DNA from: Prorocentrum cordatum
Lineage: Eukaryota; Sar; Dinophyceae; Prorocentrales; Prorocentraceae
DNA: 64,000 bases
Direction of reading: 5' to 3'
Assembly (NCBI GenBank): GCA_963575745.1
Contig: CAUYUJ010018722.1
Location: 64,001 to 128,000 of the forward strand
In this document: in pieces, positions 54,090 through 63,700 of the stretch
How positions within the stretch are numbered: position 1 is the first letter of the stretch
Layout: each line of letters begins with the position of its first letter
Notes under the pieces: model-generated
Database searches by the model: none
Told to the model about the DNA's origin: nothing
The model's input: the letters and a program-made list of their open reading frames with translations, nothing else
Made by a program: the position numbers and the translations under genes

Positions 54090-54293
54090 TCGGGGACGAG
54101 GCGTTCGAGGCCCGAGCGTCGAGTTCGCGCGCGCGCTTGTCGAACGTCTTGGGCTTCCGGAGGCATCCCCGGGGCCTCCGGAGGGGCTTCTGGGGCCGAG
54201 GGCGGTCCCGGGCCCGCCACGAGGCGCCCCGAGCTTTGGCACCTGCCTCCCAGGGGAGGGCGCGGGAGGGGCCGACGCGGCCCGCGCCGCGCG

Positions 54294-54498
54294 CATCGCC
54301 CCGCCCCCCCCCTCTCACCACCCACCAAACCACCCCAACCCAACCCGAAGGCTCAGATTTACCCTCAATTCCCAGTTGGGGGGGGGCGGGGAACATCGAA
54401 AAAACACGTGTGGAGCCCTTACCCCCCCAACCCGAAATTCGGGTCTTCGGGTTGGGTTGGGGTGGTCTGGTAGGTAGTCATCGCCCCGCCCCCCCCCT
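54294..54498. mobile_element. Foldback with 22-bp arms between direct repeats
   Basis: A 22-bp perfect inverted repeat (54,329-54,350 and 54,445-54,466, with CCAACCCAACCCGAAG) surrounds about 95 bp. Outside it, CATCGCCCCGCCCCCCCC is present as a direct repeat at 54,294-54,311 and 54,479-54,496. Direct repeats beside an inverted repeat suggest an insertion with target duplication, though the C-rich word could also arise by slippage. Confidence 0.8.
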
Positions 54499-54547
54499 CC
54501 GCTCCGCGGGGCGGGAGGCTGGGAAAGGTTCGGGACGTTCACTCGGA

Positions 54548-54705
54548 GGCGGATAGACCTCCTGCCCCGACACGTCGATTAAGGAATTGGCCGTTTTCGG
54601 TTTGCGAGAGGGCGTCGCTGCCGTCATTTTTGCGGGTCCAGCTCCGTCGGTTTCGGTACCAGGCCGTTTTCCCTAAGGGGGGGTTTGCTAGCTTTGTCCA
54701 CCGCC
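54548..54705. mobile_element. ~160-bp inverted-repeat element, copy 3
   Basis: Begins GGCGGATAGACCTCC like copy 1 and ends TTTGTCCACCGCC. The middle keeps CGATTAAGGAATTGGCCG and TTTTTGCGGGTCCAG. The right end is slightly shortened. Confidence 0.85.
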
Positions 54706-55566
54706 GGTATAACGCGTGGGGACCGCCCAGAAGGGCAGCGTGTCGCGCCGAAGCGCGGGGAGCCAGCATCGGCGGCGCGGTACGCTGAAGGTCCCCCCCC
54801 CTGCTGGGAGGGGGGCCGTCGGACTGGGCGGCCGAAGGGCCCGGGGAGATGCCCAAGATCCCGCTGATGAACCCGAAGGCCGCGGCGCCGGGCCTGGGCA
54901 GCCGCCCGAAGGCGCCCGCCCCCCTCGCGGGCCCTCCGCGGTGCCCCCCCCCCTTCCCCTCCCAGAGGCGGGCCCTGTCTCGAGGGAGCGCGAGGGTCGG
55001 GGACTCGTAGAGGGGGGGGGGTATCCCAAGGTAGGGGCAGGGAACGAGCCCAGCTGGATGCTCACAGGTCGCATTCCCTTCTTGCACGGGCCGTTCTGAG
55101 CGATTTCATGGCTGCTTCCAGGGGCCGTTGAGAACGATTTTCTCTCCACCCCCCCTTTACATCCCCCCGACAGGGTTGAGCGCCCGCTTCGGGAGCCGCG
55201 GTTGCCTCGTCTCGTGCCGACGGGCCCGAGGGAGCCGCCCGACGGCGCGCGCGTCGGCAGCCCCCCCCCCCGGGGCGGGCCCTTCTTCGAGGGAAGCTCC
55301 GGCCGCGCGACGGTCTCGCGCCACCCGGGCGCGACAGGCGCCGCGCCAGCGCGGGTTCGCAAGGTTGATGGGCGCCTTCTGGTCCAGGGCGTTCCGCTTC
55401 GGGGACCGACGGAGAACAGCTCACGCAGCGGAATCCCTACAAACGGTGGCCTGGTCCGGGCGGAGGGGCGGGACTTCTCGACGTCCCTCGCGCCTTCCGA
55501 GAGGCCGTCTGTGTCTTCGGAGAGGGCTTAGAACGCCGTTGCGGAAAGGGTGAGGAGCGAGGTTCC
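54706..55566. other. No gene recognised
   Basis: GC-rich DNA with several G and C tracts. A CGCGCCTTCCGAGAGG word at 55,490-55,505 and TCTTCGGAGAGGGCTT at 55,515-55,530 resemble the palindromic element of the pentad array, but the rest is missing. Confidence 0.4.
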
Positions 55567-55635
55567 TGAGGAGGAGGAGGAGGAGGAGGACGCGGCGGAC
55601 AGGGAGGAGGAGGAGGAGGAGGAGGAGGAGGATAG
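55567..55635. repeat. (GAG)n tract
   Basis: Two perfect GAG runs (55,569-55,590 and 55,603-55,631) on the plus strand. Confidence 0.9.
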
Positions 55636-55927
55636 ACGGATGTGGAGAAGGGGAGGGACATCAGCACAAAGAAGCGGGAAGGAATGAGGGAGGGAGGAGG
55701 GGCAGTGCCTTCCCAGTCCGTTCGTCTTGGGATCTTGCAGCAGCTCTGGCTGCAGTGCAGGGGGGTGGTGTTCAGCGTGTGGCTCTCGCCGTCGCGCCGC
55801 GCGGCGCCGTCTCGGGCTCCTCTCACCGCATGGTCTCCACGGACGGAGGAGAGGAGGGAAGGTGCTCAGACGGCGTTGCTCGCCGCAGCGCCGCGCGCCG
55901 TGTGCCGCAGCGTGCCCAGGTGCTGCA

Positions 55928-56132
55928 CGAAGGATTGCAAAAAAACCAAGGATTGCAAAAAAAAACCTTTTCGAAGGATTGCAAAAAAAAACCCTTCGTT
56001 TTCTTGCAATCCTTCGTTTTTTTGCAATCCTTCGTTTTTTTGCAATCCTTCGTTTTTTTGCAATCCTTCGTTTTTTTGCAATCCTTCGTTTTTTTTGCAA
56101 TCCTTCGGGTTTTTTTTGCAATCCTTCGTTCA
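55928..56132. repeat. 18-bp repeat array that switches orientation
   Basis: Three forward units of AAGGATTGCAAAAAAA (55,932-55,990) are followed by seven reverse-complement units of TTTTTTTGCAATCCTTCG (from about 56,012 to 56,132). The poly-A/T part varies by one or two bases per unit. The two halves could pair into a long hairpin. Frames show DCKKT or RIAKK peptides on one strand and FAILR on the other. Confidence 0.95.
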
Positions 56133-56785
56133 AGTGGAGGGGTCAAACTGTGGCTCCCCGTTGTGCGCCGCGGAGCTTCGTCGACGTAAAGCGAGTCGCA
56201 GCAGCTGCGCGGATGGAGGGCGGCCCCCCTTCTCGAGGTGGGGCTCCCGCAGGAGTGCCGCGCCGATTCCGTTCTTAAAAGCTTGCAGCATTTGCGCGGA
56301 TGAAGGGCGTCTCCTTGTCGAGATGGCGTCCTCGCTGCAGCGCCGCGTGCATCCGCTTCCAGGGCGTGCAGGAGCTGCGGGCGGTGGGTGCGGTTCCGTC
56401 CCGCACAGGGTCTTTCGCCGGGGACGCCCTCCGTCTAGAAGCCCAGGAGGTCAACACACGTGTCTTGGCTGCCCAGGTGGAGGGTGGCTCCTTTTCGGCA
56501 TGGGAGTTCCCGCTTGAGGCTGTTCCCTCGGAGGCCGCTGCTAGAAGTGTACACGTAACCAGCAGTTGCACAGAGGCGGCGGATACCTTTTTTTGGTTGA
56601 GCCCGTTACGTCCGTTACGGATCCCCCCTCGCTCCCGTAATTAAGGCTTGTGACTAGCAAATTATGCCCCCCGGGGCTGATGAATAGACCCCGCGGGGCG
56701 CAAAACTTGTTTTGAATCACGCGCGCCAGGGCTCCGAGAGCTCCGGGAACCACCGCGCCGTGGATGATGGCAAACGGCATGAACG
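56133..56785. other. No gene recognised; weak ~100-200-bp repetition
   Basis: Words such as GCGCGGATGnAGGGCG (56,210, 56,295) and GGTGGAGGGTGGCTCC (56,476) recur loosely. No gene. Confidence 0.4.
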
Positions 56786-56974
56786 GGGAGGAGGAGGGGA
56801 GGAGGAGGAGGAGGAGGAGGAGGAGGAGGAGGAGGAGGAGGAGGAGGAGGATGAGGGGGAGGGGGAGGAGAAGGAGGATGGAGGAGGAGGATGGAGGAAA
56901 AGGAAGGAGAGGAGAAAAAGGAGGGGGAGGAGGAGGAGGATAAGGGGGAGGAGGAGGGGGAGGACGAGGCCGGG
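56786..56974. repeat. GAG/GGA purine tract
   Basis: A perfect GAG run at about 56,800-56,850, then imperfect GAG, GGA and AGGGGG to 56,970. Confidence 0.9.
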
Positions 56975-57068
56975 GACGTTTTTGACTTCGATGCAACGAG
57001 CCCCCTGCCCGAAAGCGGCCGCCGTCGGTTTCGAGCGACATTTCTTGGTGGGCGTCGTGCCCTTTTTT
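56975..57068. repeat. Conserved ~135-bp dispersed repeat, copy 3 (partial)
   Basis: Shares CCTGCCCGAAAGCGGCCGC- and TTGGTGGGCGTCGTGCCC-like words with 42,508-42,643 and 42,872-43,010. The minus peptide is TPTKKCRSKPTAAAFGQGA. Confidence 0.55.
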
Positions 57069-57537
57069 TCCCACGCCCCGTTCGGACGCGCCGAGCCCCG
57101 TTCTGCGCCTGGCTTGCTCGCCTTTTTGGCCTCGTTGCGGGGCGCCTCGGTGGACGCATGTCCTGCGGGAAGTGGGCCCTGGCAGGTTTTTCCCGCTGTG
57201 GGGTCCCTGGGCCTTCGGTGGGCCCCGGGGCAGCCGAAAAACGATCGACCTGGGCTTGGCGGGAACTCCAGGATTCTGGACCCGCCCCTTTCAGGGCCCG
57301 TTTCCATCGCGGTGACGGGAGGTCCGCTCGACGGCGAAACGGGGAAATAGCGCGGCGGTGGCGGCGCCGACGGTCCCTGGTTTTGCCGCCCTTGCTTCCC
57401 GCCCCCCCCCCGGGTCTGTGTTGTTTCTGCCGCCTTTTCGCTGGCGGCCGGGCGTCTGCGCCAATCACCGGCGCCGCCGCCGCGCGTTTCAATTTGGCGG
57501 GCGCCGCCCCCGCGATTCGCCCGAGCAGGGGCATGTT
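57069..57537. other. No gene recognised
   Basis: GC-rich DNA between the conserved repeat and the CT array; nothing assigned. Confidence 0.4.
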
Positions 57538-57657
57538 TCCTCTCTCTCTCTCTCTCTCTTTTCTCTCGCTTTCTCTCGTTCTCTCTCTCTCTCTCTCTCT
57601 TTTTTTTTTTTTCTCTCTCTCTCTCTCTCGTTCTCTTTTTTTGTGTTCTTTTTTTTT

Positions 57658-57714
<57 letters not shown>

Positions 57715-57715
57715 A
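57538..57715. repeat. (CT)n array with T tracts
   Basis: CT dinucleotides interrupted by T runs (57,599-57,612 and 57,649-57,661). The longest perfect CT run is about 50 bp (57,663-57,712). Frames give SLSLSL or REREREK peptides. Confidence 0.95.
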
Positions 57716-57887
57716 GATACACACATAAATATAATATCGCACGCCCCCACGGATGTGTTAATCACAAGCTGACGCGAACGTTGAGGAAGGTGCGGGGAGT
57801 GGGCCCCGCCTCCACAGTTATGTGCCGTGCTCGCGGGCACGGTGTGCTGTTGACACGCACTGTGGAGCTTCCAGACGCCTCCAGGGG
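57716..57887. other. Spacer between CT and GTC arrays
   Basis: Unique-looking DNA. No gene. Confidence 0.4.
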
Positions 57888-58998
57888 CGGCTGTCGTCGT
57901 CGTCGTCGTCGTCCACATATCAATTGTCGTCGTCGTCGAGGTCGTCGTCGTGGTCGCTGTCGCTGTCGTCGTCGTCGTTATCATTCCCGTTTTCGTCCTC
58001 GTCGTTGTCGTTGTTATCGTTGTTGTCGTTTTAAAGGGCTTCAAAGGGCCTCCAGATACTTGCAGAGGTCTTCGGAAATAGCATGAAACCTCCAGAGACT
58101 TCTGCATACCCTCAAAAATGGCTGTCGTCGTCGTCCTCGTCGTCGTCGTCGACGTCGTTTCCGAGGGGCCCGAAGGGCTACCAAACGACGTCTCCAGACG
58201 CCTCTGGAAAACCTTTTGAGACTTCTGGGGGCTTCTGGGGACTTTCAGAGGTGGACGTCGTCGGCGTCTTCGTCGTCGTCGTCGTCGCCGCCGTCATCGT
58301 CGCTGCTGTCGTCGTCTTCGCCGTCGTCGTCGTTTGTCGTCGTCGTCGACGTCGTTGTCTTCGTCCTTGCTTTTGTTCTCGTTATCGTCGCCGTCGTCGT
58401 TGCCGTTTTCGCCGTCGTCCCCGTCCTCGTTGCTGTCGTCGTTGTCATCGTCGTCGTCGTCGTCGATGACCTTGCTCTCGTCGTCGTCGCCGGCGCCGTC
58501 GCCGTCGCCATCGTCGTTGCCGTAGTCGTCGTCGTCGCCGTCCACGTTTTTTTCGTCGTCGTCGTCGCTGTTGCCGTCGCCGTCGTTGCCGTCATCGTTG
58601 TCGTCGACGTCGTCGTTGTCGTCGTCGTTGTCGTCGTCGGCGTCGGCGCCAGCGTCGTTGTTGTCGTCGTCGTCGTCGTTTCCGGCTCCGTCGTCGTCCT
58701 CGCCTTCGTCGTTGTCCTCGTCCTCGTTCTCGTCCTCCTCGTCCTCGTCGTCGTCGCCGAGGGGCTTCGGAGGGCCTGCAGACGCGTCCAAAAGTCTCCG
58801 GAGACTTCCCCGGGCCTCCAGAATTACCCGGACGTCGTCGTCGTCGCTCTTGTCTCGTCGTCGTCCTCGTTGTCTTCCTCGTCGTCGTCTTCGTCCTCGT
58901 CCTCGTCGTCGTCGTCGTCGTCGTCGTCGTCCCTGTCTTCGTCCTCGTTCTTGTCGGCGTCGCCGTCGTCGTCGTCGTCGTCGTCGTCGTCTGGTGCC
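57888..58998. repeat. GTC (GTCGTC) array with interspersed 60-90-bp units
   Basis: About 1.1 kb dominated by GTC/GTT/GCC triplets (for example 57,893-57,912, 58,273-58,340 and 58,900-58,935). It is interrupted by related spacers at about 58,034-58,120, 58,160-58,255 and 58,755-58,835. The spacers share GAGGGGCTTCGGAGGGCCT- and GAGACTTC-like words. Plus frames give Val or Ser runs; minus frames give Asp or Thr runs. Confidence 0.9.
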
Positions 58999-60139
58999 TG
59001 GCCCCCCCCCGAGGCCGGACAAAGTTTCCGATACCCATCCACGGTGGCCCGACCCCCCCACCCCGCCCCGTAAGGGACGTGACGGAGGGAATCAACACAA
59101 ATAGTCTCGCTGCCCTTTTTCAAAATGGGGATCTCACTTTTATACCTCGTCGACCCACATGCTGATACCTCCTACTCACTAGAAGGACGCAAGGCATTTT
59201 GGTTAACAAAAAACGGGGCCCTCGCCAGAAGGGCAGGTGCCGAAGGACCTGGTATTCCAAGGGGGCGCCTATTGTAGTGCAAAAGGAAGGGTTGTATGAA
59301 CTTATGAGGAGGGGACTCGGATCGGGACGGTGGATCGCAGCATTGCTAATGCATCTTGGGTGTGCTCCGGTCCTCCTCCTCCCTCCTCACGGTCCTGCTC
59401 CTACACATCCTACTACTCCGATCCATCATGTTCACCCGTGCCTGGATTGCTCTCGCCTCTGTAGGTGCAGTGTCCACCAGGTTTCGCTGCGAGCATGAGC
59501 AGCGTATGTCCACAATGTGAATTGTGCTCAGAAATACGCCCCGCTTCCTACCAGCAGGAGATCCCTCCTTCTCCCCATCCTCCCCTTCCTCCATCTCCTC
59601 ATCTTCCCTATCTTCATCTCTCCTCCCACCCTGTCCTCCTCGACACAATACGGGATTTCCTTTTCAGGAGGCGCAGTTCGTTGCCCTCGCGTGCAGCTTG
59701 TCTGCGCCGCGTGTGTGTAGCAGTGTGTAGCAGCATCGCTCCCGCACACCAGCCTGCACAGCTGACCGGACAGGACCATGTCACCGATCCAGCGACGGGC
59801 TACGCCTTTTTACTCCACTCATATCTGTCGGAATGCAGCCCCATTCATAGAGTAATAGCGTCTCCTCCTCAGCCGTCTTTCCCTCCACTGGCCCCTCCGA
59901 AGCCCCGGGCCATGTGGGCAGCGCCGAGCATGGAACCCTAAGGATTGAGGATTGAGACTCAGCTTGAGGACTGAGGCTCAGGGCCTGGGACACTTCAACT
60001 TGTGCCTCGCAGGCACGGTGACAGTGGCGGATAAACCCTCAGTACGACTTGTGTTCAGAAGCCCGCTTCGATGCCGATCTGCAGTTCCTTTCTTCTCCTC
60101 TGACCTCCTTCTCCTCACCGTCCCTCTCCCTGTCCCTCT
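58999..60139. other. No gene recognised
   Basis: Mixed DNA, including a GGATTGAG/GACTCAG word cluster at 59,941-59,985. Nothing protein-like stands out. Confidence 0.45.
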
Positions 60140-60265
60140 CCCTCTCCTCTTCCTCCTCCTCCTCCTCTTCCTCCTCCTCCTCCTCCTCCTCCCTCCTCCT
60201 CCTTCCTCCTCATTCCTCCTCCTCCTTCCTCCTCCTCCCTCCCCCTCCTCCTCCTCCCGCTCGCC
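60140..60265. repeat. CTC/CCT pyrimidine tract
   Basis: Imperfect CTC and CTT triplets over about 120 bp. Confidence 0.85.
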
Positions 60266-60557
60266 GCCCTCCGCCCAACCTCCTCCCCCCCCCTCGCTGG
60301 CCCCTCCGAGGCCCCGGGCCCCGTGGGCGGCGCCGACCCCCGGATCCCCGCCCCGAAGCCCGGCGGGCTCAAGGCGATGATCCGCGAGGGCCGCTGCCGG
60401 CGCACCGCCCCCTAGCGGCAGGGCCTCCCTGCCGCGCAGCGCCGCGGTTTCGCGCCCCCCCCCCCCGCCCGTTGAGGGGGGGGGGGCGAGGGCGCGCCTG
60501 CGAAGGGCCTCGGTCCTCCCTCCTGCTCTTCCTCCTGCCACGCCTCTGGGTTGGCCT
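60266..60557. other. No gene recognised
   Basis: GC-rich DNA with C and G tracts (60,456-60,486). Confidence 0.45.
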
Positions 60558-60690
60558 CCTCCTCCTCCTCGTCCCTCTCTTCCCATTCCTCCTACTCCTC
60601 CTCCTCCCTCTCCTCCTCCTCCTCCCCCTCCTCCTCCTCCTCCTCCTCCTCCTCCTCCTCCTCCTCCTCCTCCTCCTCCTCCTCCTCCGC
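60558..60690. repeat. (CTC)n tract
   Basis: A perfect run of about 19 CTC triplets at 60,628-60,685, preceded by imperfect triplets. Confidence 0.95.
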
Positions 60691-60747
60691 CTCTCTATTC
60701 CTCATCCCCCTTCCTCCTTCCGTCTCATTGTTGTTGTGTCTGTTATT

Positions 60748-60806
60748 TCTCTCTCTCTCTCTCTCGTGTTCTCATTTTCTGCTGTCTCTCTCTCTCTCTC
60801 TCTCGT

Positions 60807-60842
<36 letters not shown>

Positions 60843-60845
60843 TCT
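60748..60845. repeat. (CT)n array
   Basis: Three CT runs (60,750-60,766, 60,784-60,805 and 60,811-60,843) separated by TTCTCATTTTCTG and TTTTT. Confidence 0.95.
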
Positions 60846-60863
60846 GCCTTTCTCCGATCCTGT

Positions 60864-60935
60864 GGAAGTGGAAGTGGAAGGGGCGAGGAATCGGAAAGGT
60901 CACTGCTAGCCCCTGTGGAAGTGGAAGTGGCGAGA
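60864..60935. repeat. GTGGAAGTGGAAGTGG duplicated word
   Basis: CTGTGGAAGTGGAAGTGG occurs twice (60,860-60,878 and 60,912-60,930), each followed by GGCGAG. No gene. Confidence 0.75.
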
Positions 60936-61600
60936 AGATAGAATGAGAGACATATAAAGAGGGAGAGAGAAAAGGAGAGAGCGGGAAAGAGTGCGAGAGA
61001 GAGTTGAGTAACTCTGTGCACATCTGGAAATATCGTGTACACATGTATGCCTGTTCCATGTATACTTGAGGGGTAGGAATGGGGAGAGGGAGGAGGAAGT
61101 AGCTGAGAACACATATGCGTTTGACAGAACACGCTCCTACCAAACTTCTGGTGAGTCTTAGACGGAAGGCTGGGAAGGAGGAGGAGGAAGATGAGGACGA
61201 GGAGTAGAAGGGGGAGGAGGGGAGGCGGGGGAGGATGAGCAGCAGGAAGTGGAAGATGATGATGAGGAGGAAGGGTGGTGAATGAGGTGACGGTGACAAC
61301 GACGACGATTCAGCCATAAAGGCCTCATTTGCGGATTCCTGACTGTGGGGAAGTCATTTTGGCATCGTCTCGGGGTCATTCGGGTGGTCTCTCACGCCCT
61401 CTTGGGCGCCTTGGGGAGCCTCGCGCGGCCATCCGGAGGATCATCGACCAGGGAAGGGGGGAGTCTTCAACGAGGGCCGCGTGGGTGGAGTTGGAACACT
61501 CTGTATGATTGGGCGGTCGTTGGCCCGTCTTGGGGCGCCTTCGTGGGCCCCTCCTGGGGCTTCTTATGGGCCATCTCGGAACCATCTTAAGGCCTCAATC
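60936..61600. other. No gene recognised
   Basis: GAGA-rich patches at 60,940-61,010, then GC-rich DNA with loosely repeated TTGGGGCGCCTT-like words (61,395-61,590). Confidence 0.45.
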
Positions 61601-61680
61601 CGATCGGGCGCGAAAGGGCGAGAAGGCACACACGCGAAAGGGCGACAAGGCCCACACGCGAAAGGGCGAGAAGGCACACT
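61601..61680. repeat. 24-bp tandem repeat, three copies
   Basis: GCGAAAGGGCGAGAAGGCAC with a CACA linker is present three times (61,609, 61,633 and 61,657), exactly 24 bp apart. The 24-bp unit keeps frame, giving an AKGREGTH-type octapeptide three times. Confidence 0.9.
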
Positions 61681-62034
61681 TGCCCTCCTGGTTTGGAAGG
61701 GTCTTGGCCTCGGGGGGCCTCCCTCGGGAGGCTCCGTGGCCGTTCGAGGCCGTCTTGGGGCTTCCTGGGTCCTCTCGGAGGCATGTTGGGGTCTTGAGCA
61801 GTCCTGAGCTGTCTCCCTTTCGCCTCTTCCTCCCTCTTCTCCAAAATTGCGCTGGGAGGGAAAACAAAGTCCTGAGCTGTCTCCACGAGCCATCCTGGAG
61901 GCCATCCTGGACTTTCTTGTGCCGGCTTGGACGCTCCGACCGCTCGGGCCCGCCCAGTGAGCCCTCCTCGAAGGGGAAGAACGGGGCTGAAAGGGGAAGC
62001 GCGCTAGACTACAGTGAGCGGCTTGAGGAAGGAA
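61681..62034. other. No gene recognised
   Basis: GC-rich DNA. CTGAGCTGTCTCC occurs twice (61,805 and 61,871). Confidence 0.4.
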
Positions 62035-62185
62035 CACTTTATTTTGAAAAAGGGGCTCGGTCGTTCCTTAGGTTTGCATGCGTTATTTACAGTTCCTTAT
62101 GCGCCATTTGTTATGTATCGTTCCTTATGCGTTCTTCCTTGGGATAAACAAGGATCTTCGTTCCTTATTTATCGTTCCTTAGGTC
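62035..62185. repeat. CGTTCCTTA motif cluster
   Basis: GTTCCTTA occurs at about 62,063, 62,090, 62,119, 62,160 and 62,174, with a variant GTTCTTCCTT at 62,130. The spacing is irregular (14-41 bp) and the local DNA is AT-richer than its surroundings. Confidence 0.75.
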
Positions 62186-62769
62186 AGGCCGATGACTGTA
62201 CCTCGGCCCAGAGGGGTGGTGGGACCACCATCGAGGCGTGATGCTAGACGCCCGCCCCTCCTCCTGCTCCTCCTCCCCCCTCCAGACCGTCGCTTCGAAG
62301 GGGAGGGGGACGGCAGGACGCGAGGTGCTCTGCTCACGAGCCTCGCGGGCTCAGCCTTGAGGGGCAGGGCCGCCGCGGATCACCCCGAAGTACAACGCCC
62401 ACTCGTGGCCGTCGCTGGAGAACGCCTGGACAGCTGTGAACATGGTGTACCATCACACGCCGGCCAAGCCGGCGGCGGGGGCCCTCCTGAACGCGGGGTT
62501 GGCCCCTCCGCCGTATCCTCCGCTTCCTCCTCGTCCTACACCCTTCTGCTGCTGCTGCCGCTGCTGCTCCTGCCGTCCTCGCACTCCGCCGTTTCCTTCC
62601 CTCCTCGCGCGTCCTCCTCCTCTTGGACGTCTCGGGTCGGACGAAGGCGGAGGGTTAGCGCAAGGGTGGGGGGGAACGACCACTGCTGCATGCAGCTGGT
62701 TTCGGCCCCGCTGCTGGGCGGTTTCCCTGATGTATTTCGGCGGCGAGCGAGGGGGAAGTGAAAAGCAGA
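62186..62769. other. No gene recognised
   Basis: GC-rich DNA with pyrimidine patches. GGCGGCGAGCGAGGGG at 62,740-62,755 also precedes the palindromic element at about 34,309. Confidence 0.4.
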
Positions 62770-62900
62770 AGGCCTTATCAGAAGGCGGCGGGGCTTCTCA
62801 GAATCCCTCCGGCCTTCTGAGAAGTTTCAGTGCCTTCGGGGAAGGCCGAGACAACTTCTCTGAAGGGCGGGGGACTTCCGAGCCTTCCGAGAAGGCCCGC
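62770..62900. mobile_element. Palindrome-rich ~135-bp element, copy 3
   Basis: Same word order as the copies at 34,336 and 36,706: CCTTATCAGAAGG, GGCGGGGCTTCTCAGAA, GCCTTCTGAGAAG, GCCTTCGGGGAAGGC and a closing CCTTCCGAGAAGG. Here it stands outside any pentad array, which shows that it is a separate mobile or dispersed unit. Confidence 0.8.
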
Positions 62901-63700
62901 ACCCTGACATTTCCCCCCTGGGGCTTGCCGCTGCAGATCTGCGCCTCCGGCTCCGGGGGTGCGCGGGGAAAGCCGGCTGCGTGAGCTGGCTCGCAGAAGC
63001 TCGCCTTCTGCTCTCCCCCCGCCTTTTCGTCCGACCCGAGACACGGAGCCGGCCTCTCTTTCGCAGCCCTTCTCGGGGCAGGAGCTCCGTGCGCCAGCCG
63101 AGCCGGCGGCGAGGGCCGCTTGTCATTTGTTCCCCGCTGCCGCTGGCCCCCAAAGGCTGAGCCATGGGGTCGTGTAGGCGTTTCTCGGTGGCCTCCGGGG
63201 GCCATGTGCGCATCTCTCGGGGGGCATCTCGGGGCCACCTCTTGGGCAACCGCGGCTCGCGCGTTCGCCGCCGCCTGCCTGCTCCTCCCCCCCCTCTCTG
63301 CCTCCTCGTGGCCGGGCAGCACTGACTGCCGGGAATTGTATCATCTGCCAGCACTTTCGAGACATCGGAGCTCTGGTGGCACGGGCGATCTCTTCGGGTC
63401 ATCTTTGGACAGTTTGGGGTTTTGTTTTGGCCTCTGGGCCACATGTTGGGCCCACTTGGGTGATGAGTCTGCGTTCAAAGCCTGCCCGAGGCCCTACCAC
63501 AACGGCAGTCCACCCCAAAGCCCCTGAGGCCCTTCGGAAACTGCCTCTCGGCCCCGTACGCATGCATCATTGTTCGTGGGTTCCGAGGGTATGCGTTGCG
63601 TGAGCGTTCGTAACACCAGCCTGGCCTGGCGGACTGTGGGGCAGTATTCATGGACATGGATGGTTGGGCGCGTACATCTTTTGTGGGTTCCTTAGTCGTC
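62901..63700. other. No gene recognised
   Basis: GC-rich DNA with overlapping frames of Arg/Pro/Ala-rich character. No motif. Confidence 0.45.

Noticed and set aside
57540-58990. Ser-, Val- and Asp-rich long frames in the CT and GTC arrays
   Set aside because: Direct translation of dinucleotide and triplet repeats; both strands are open for the same reason.
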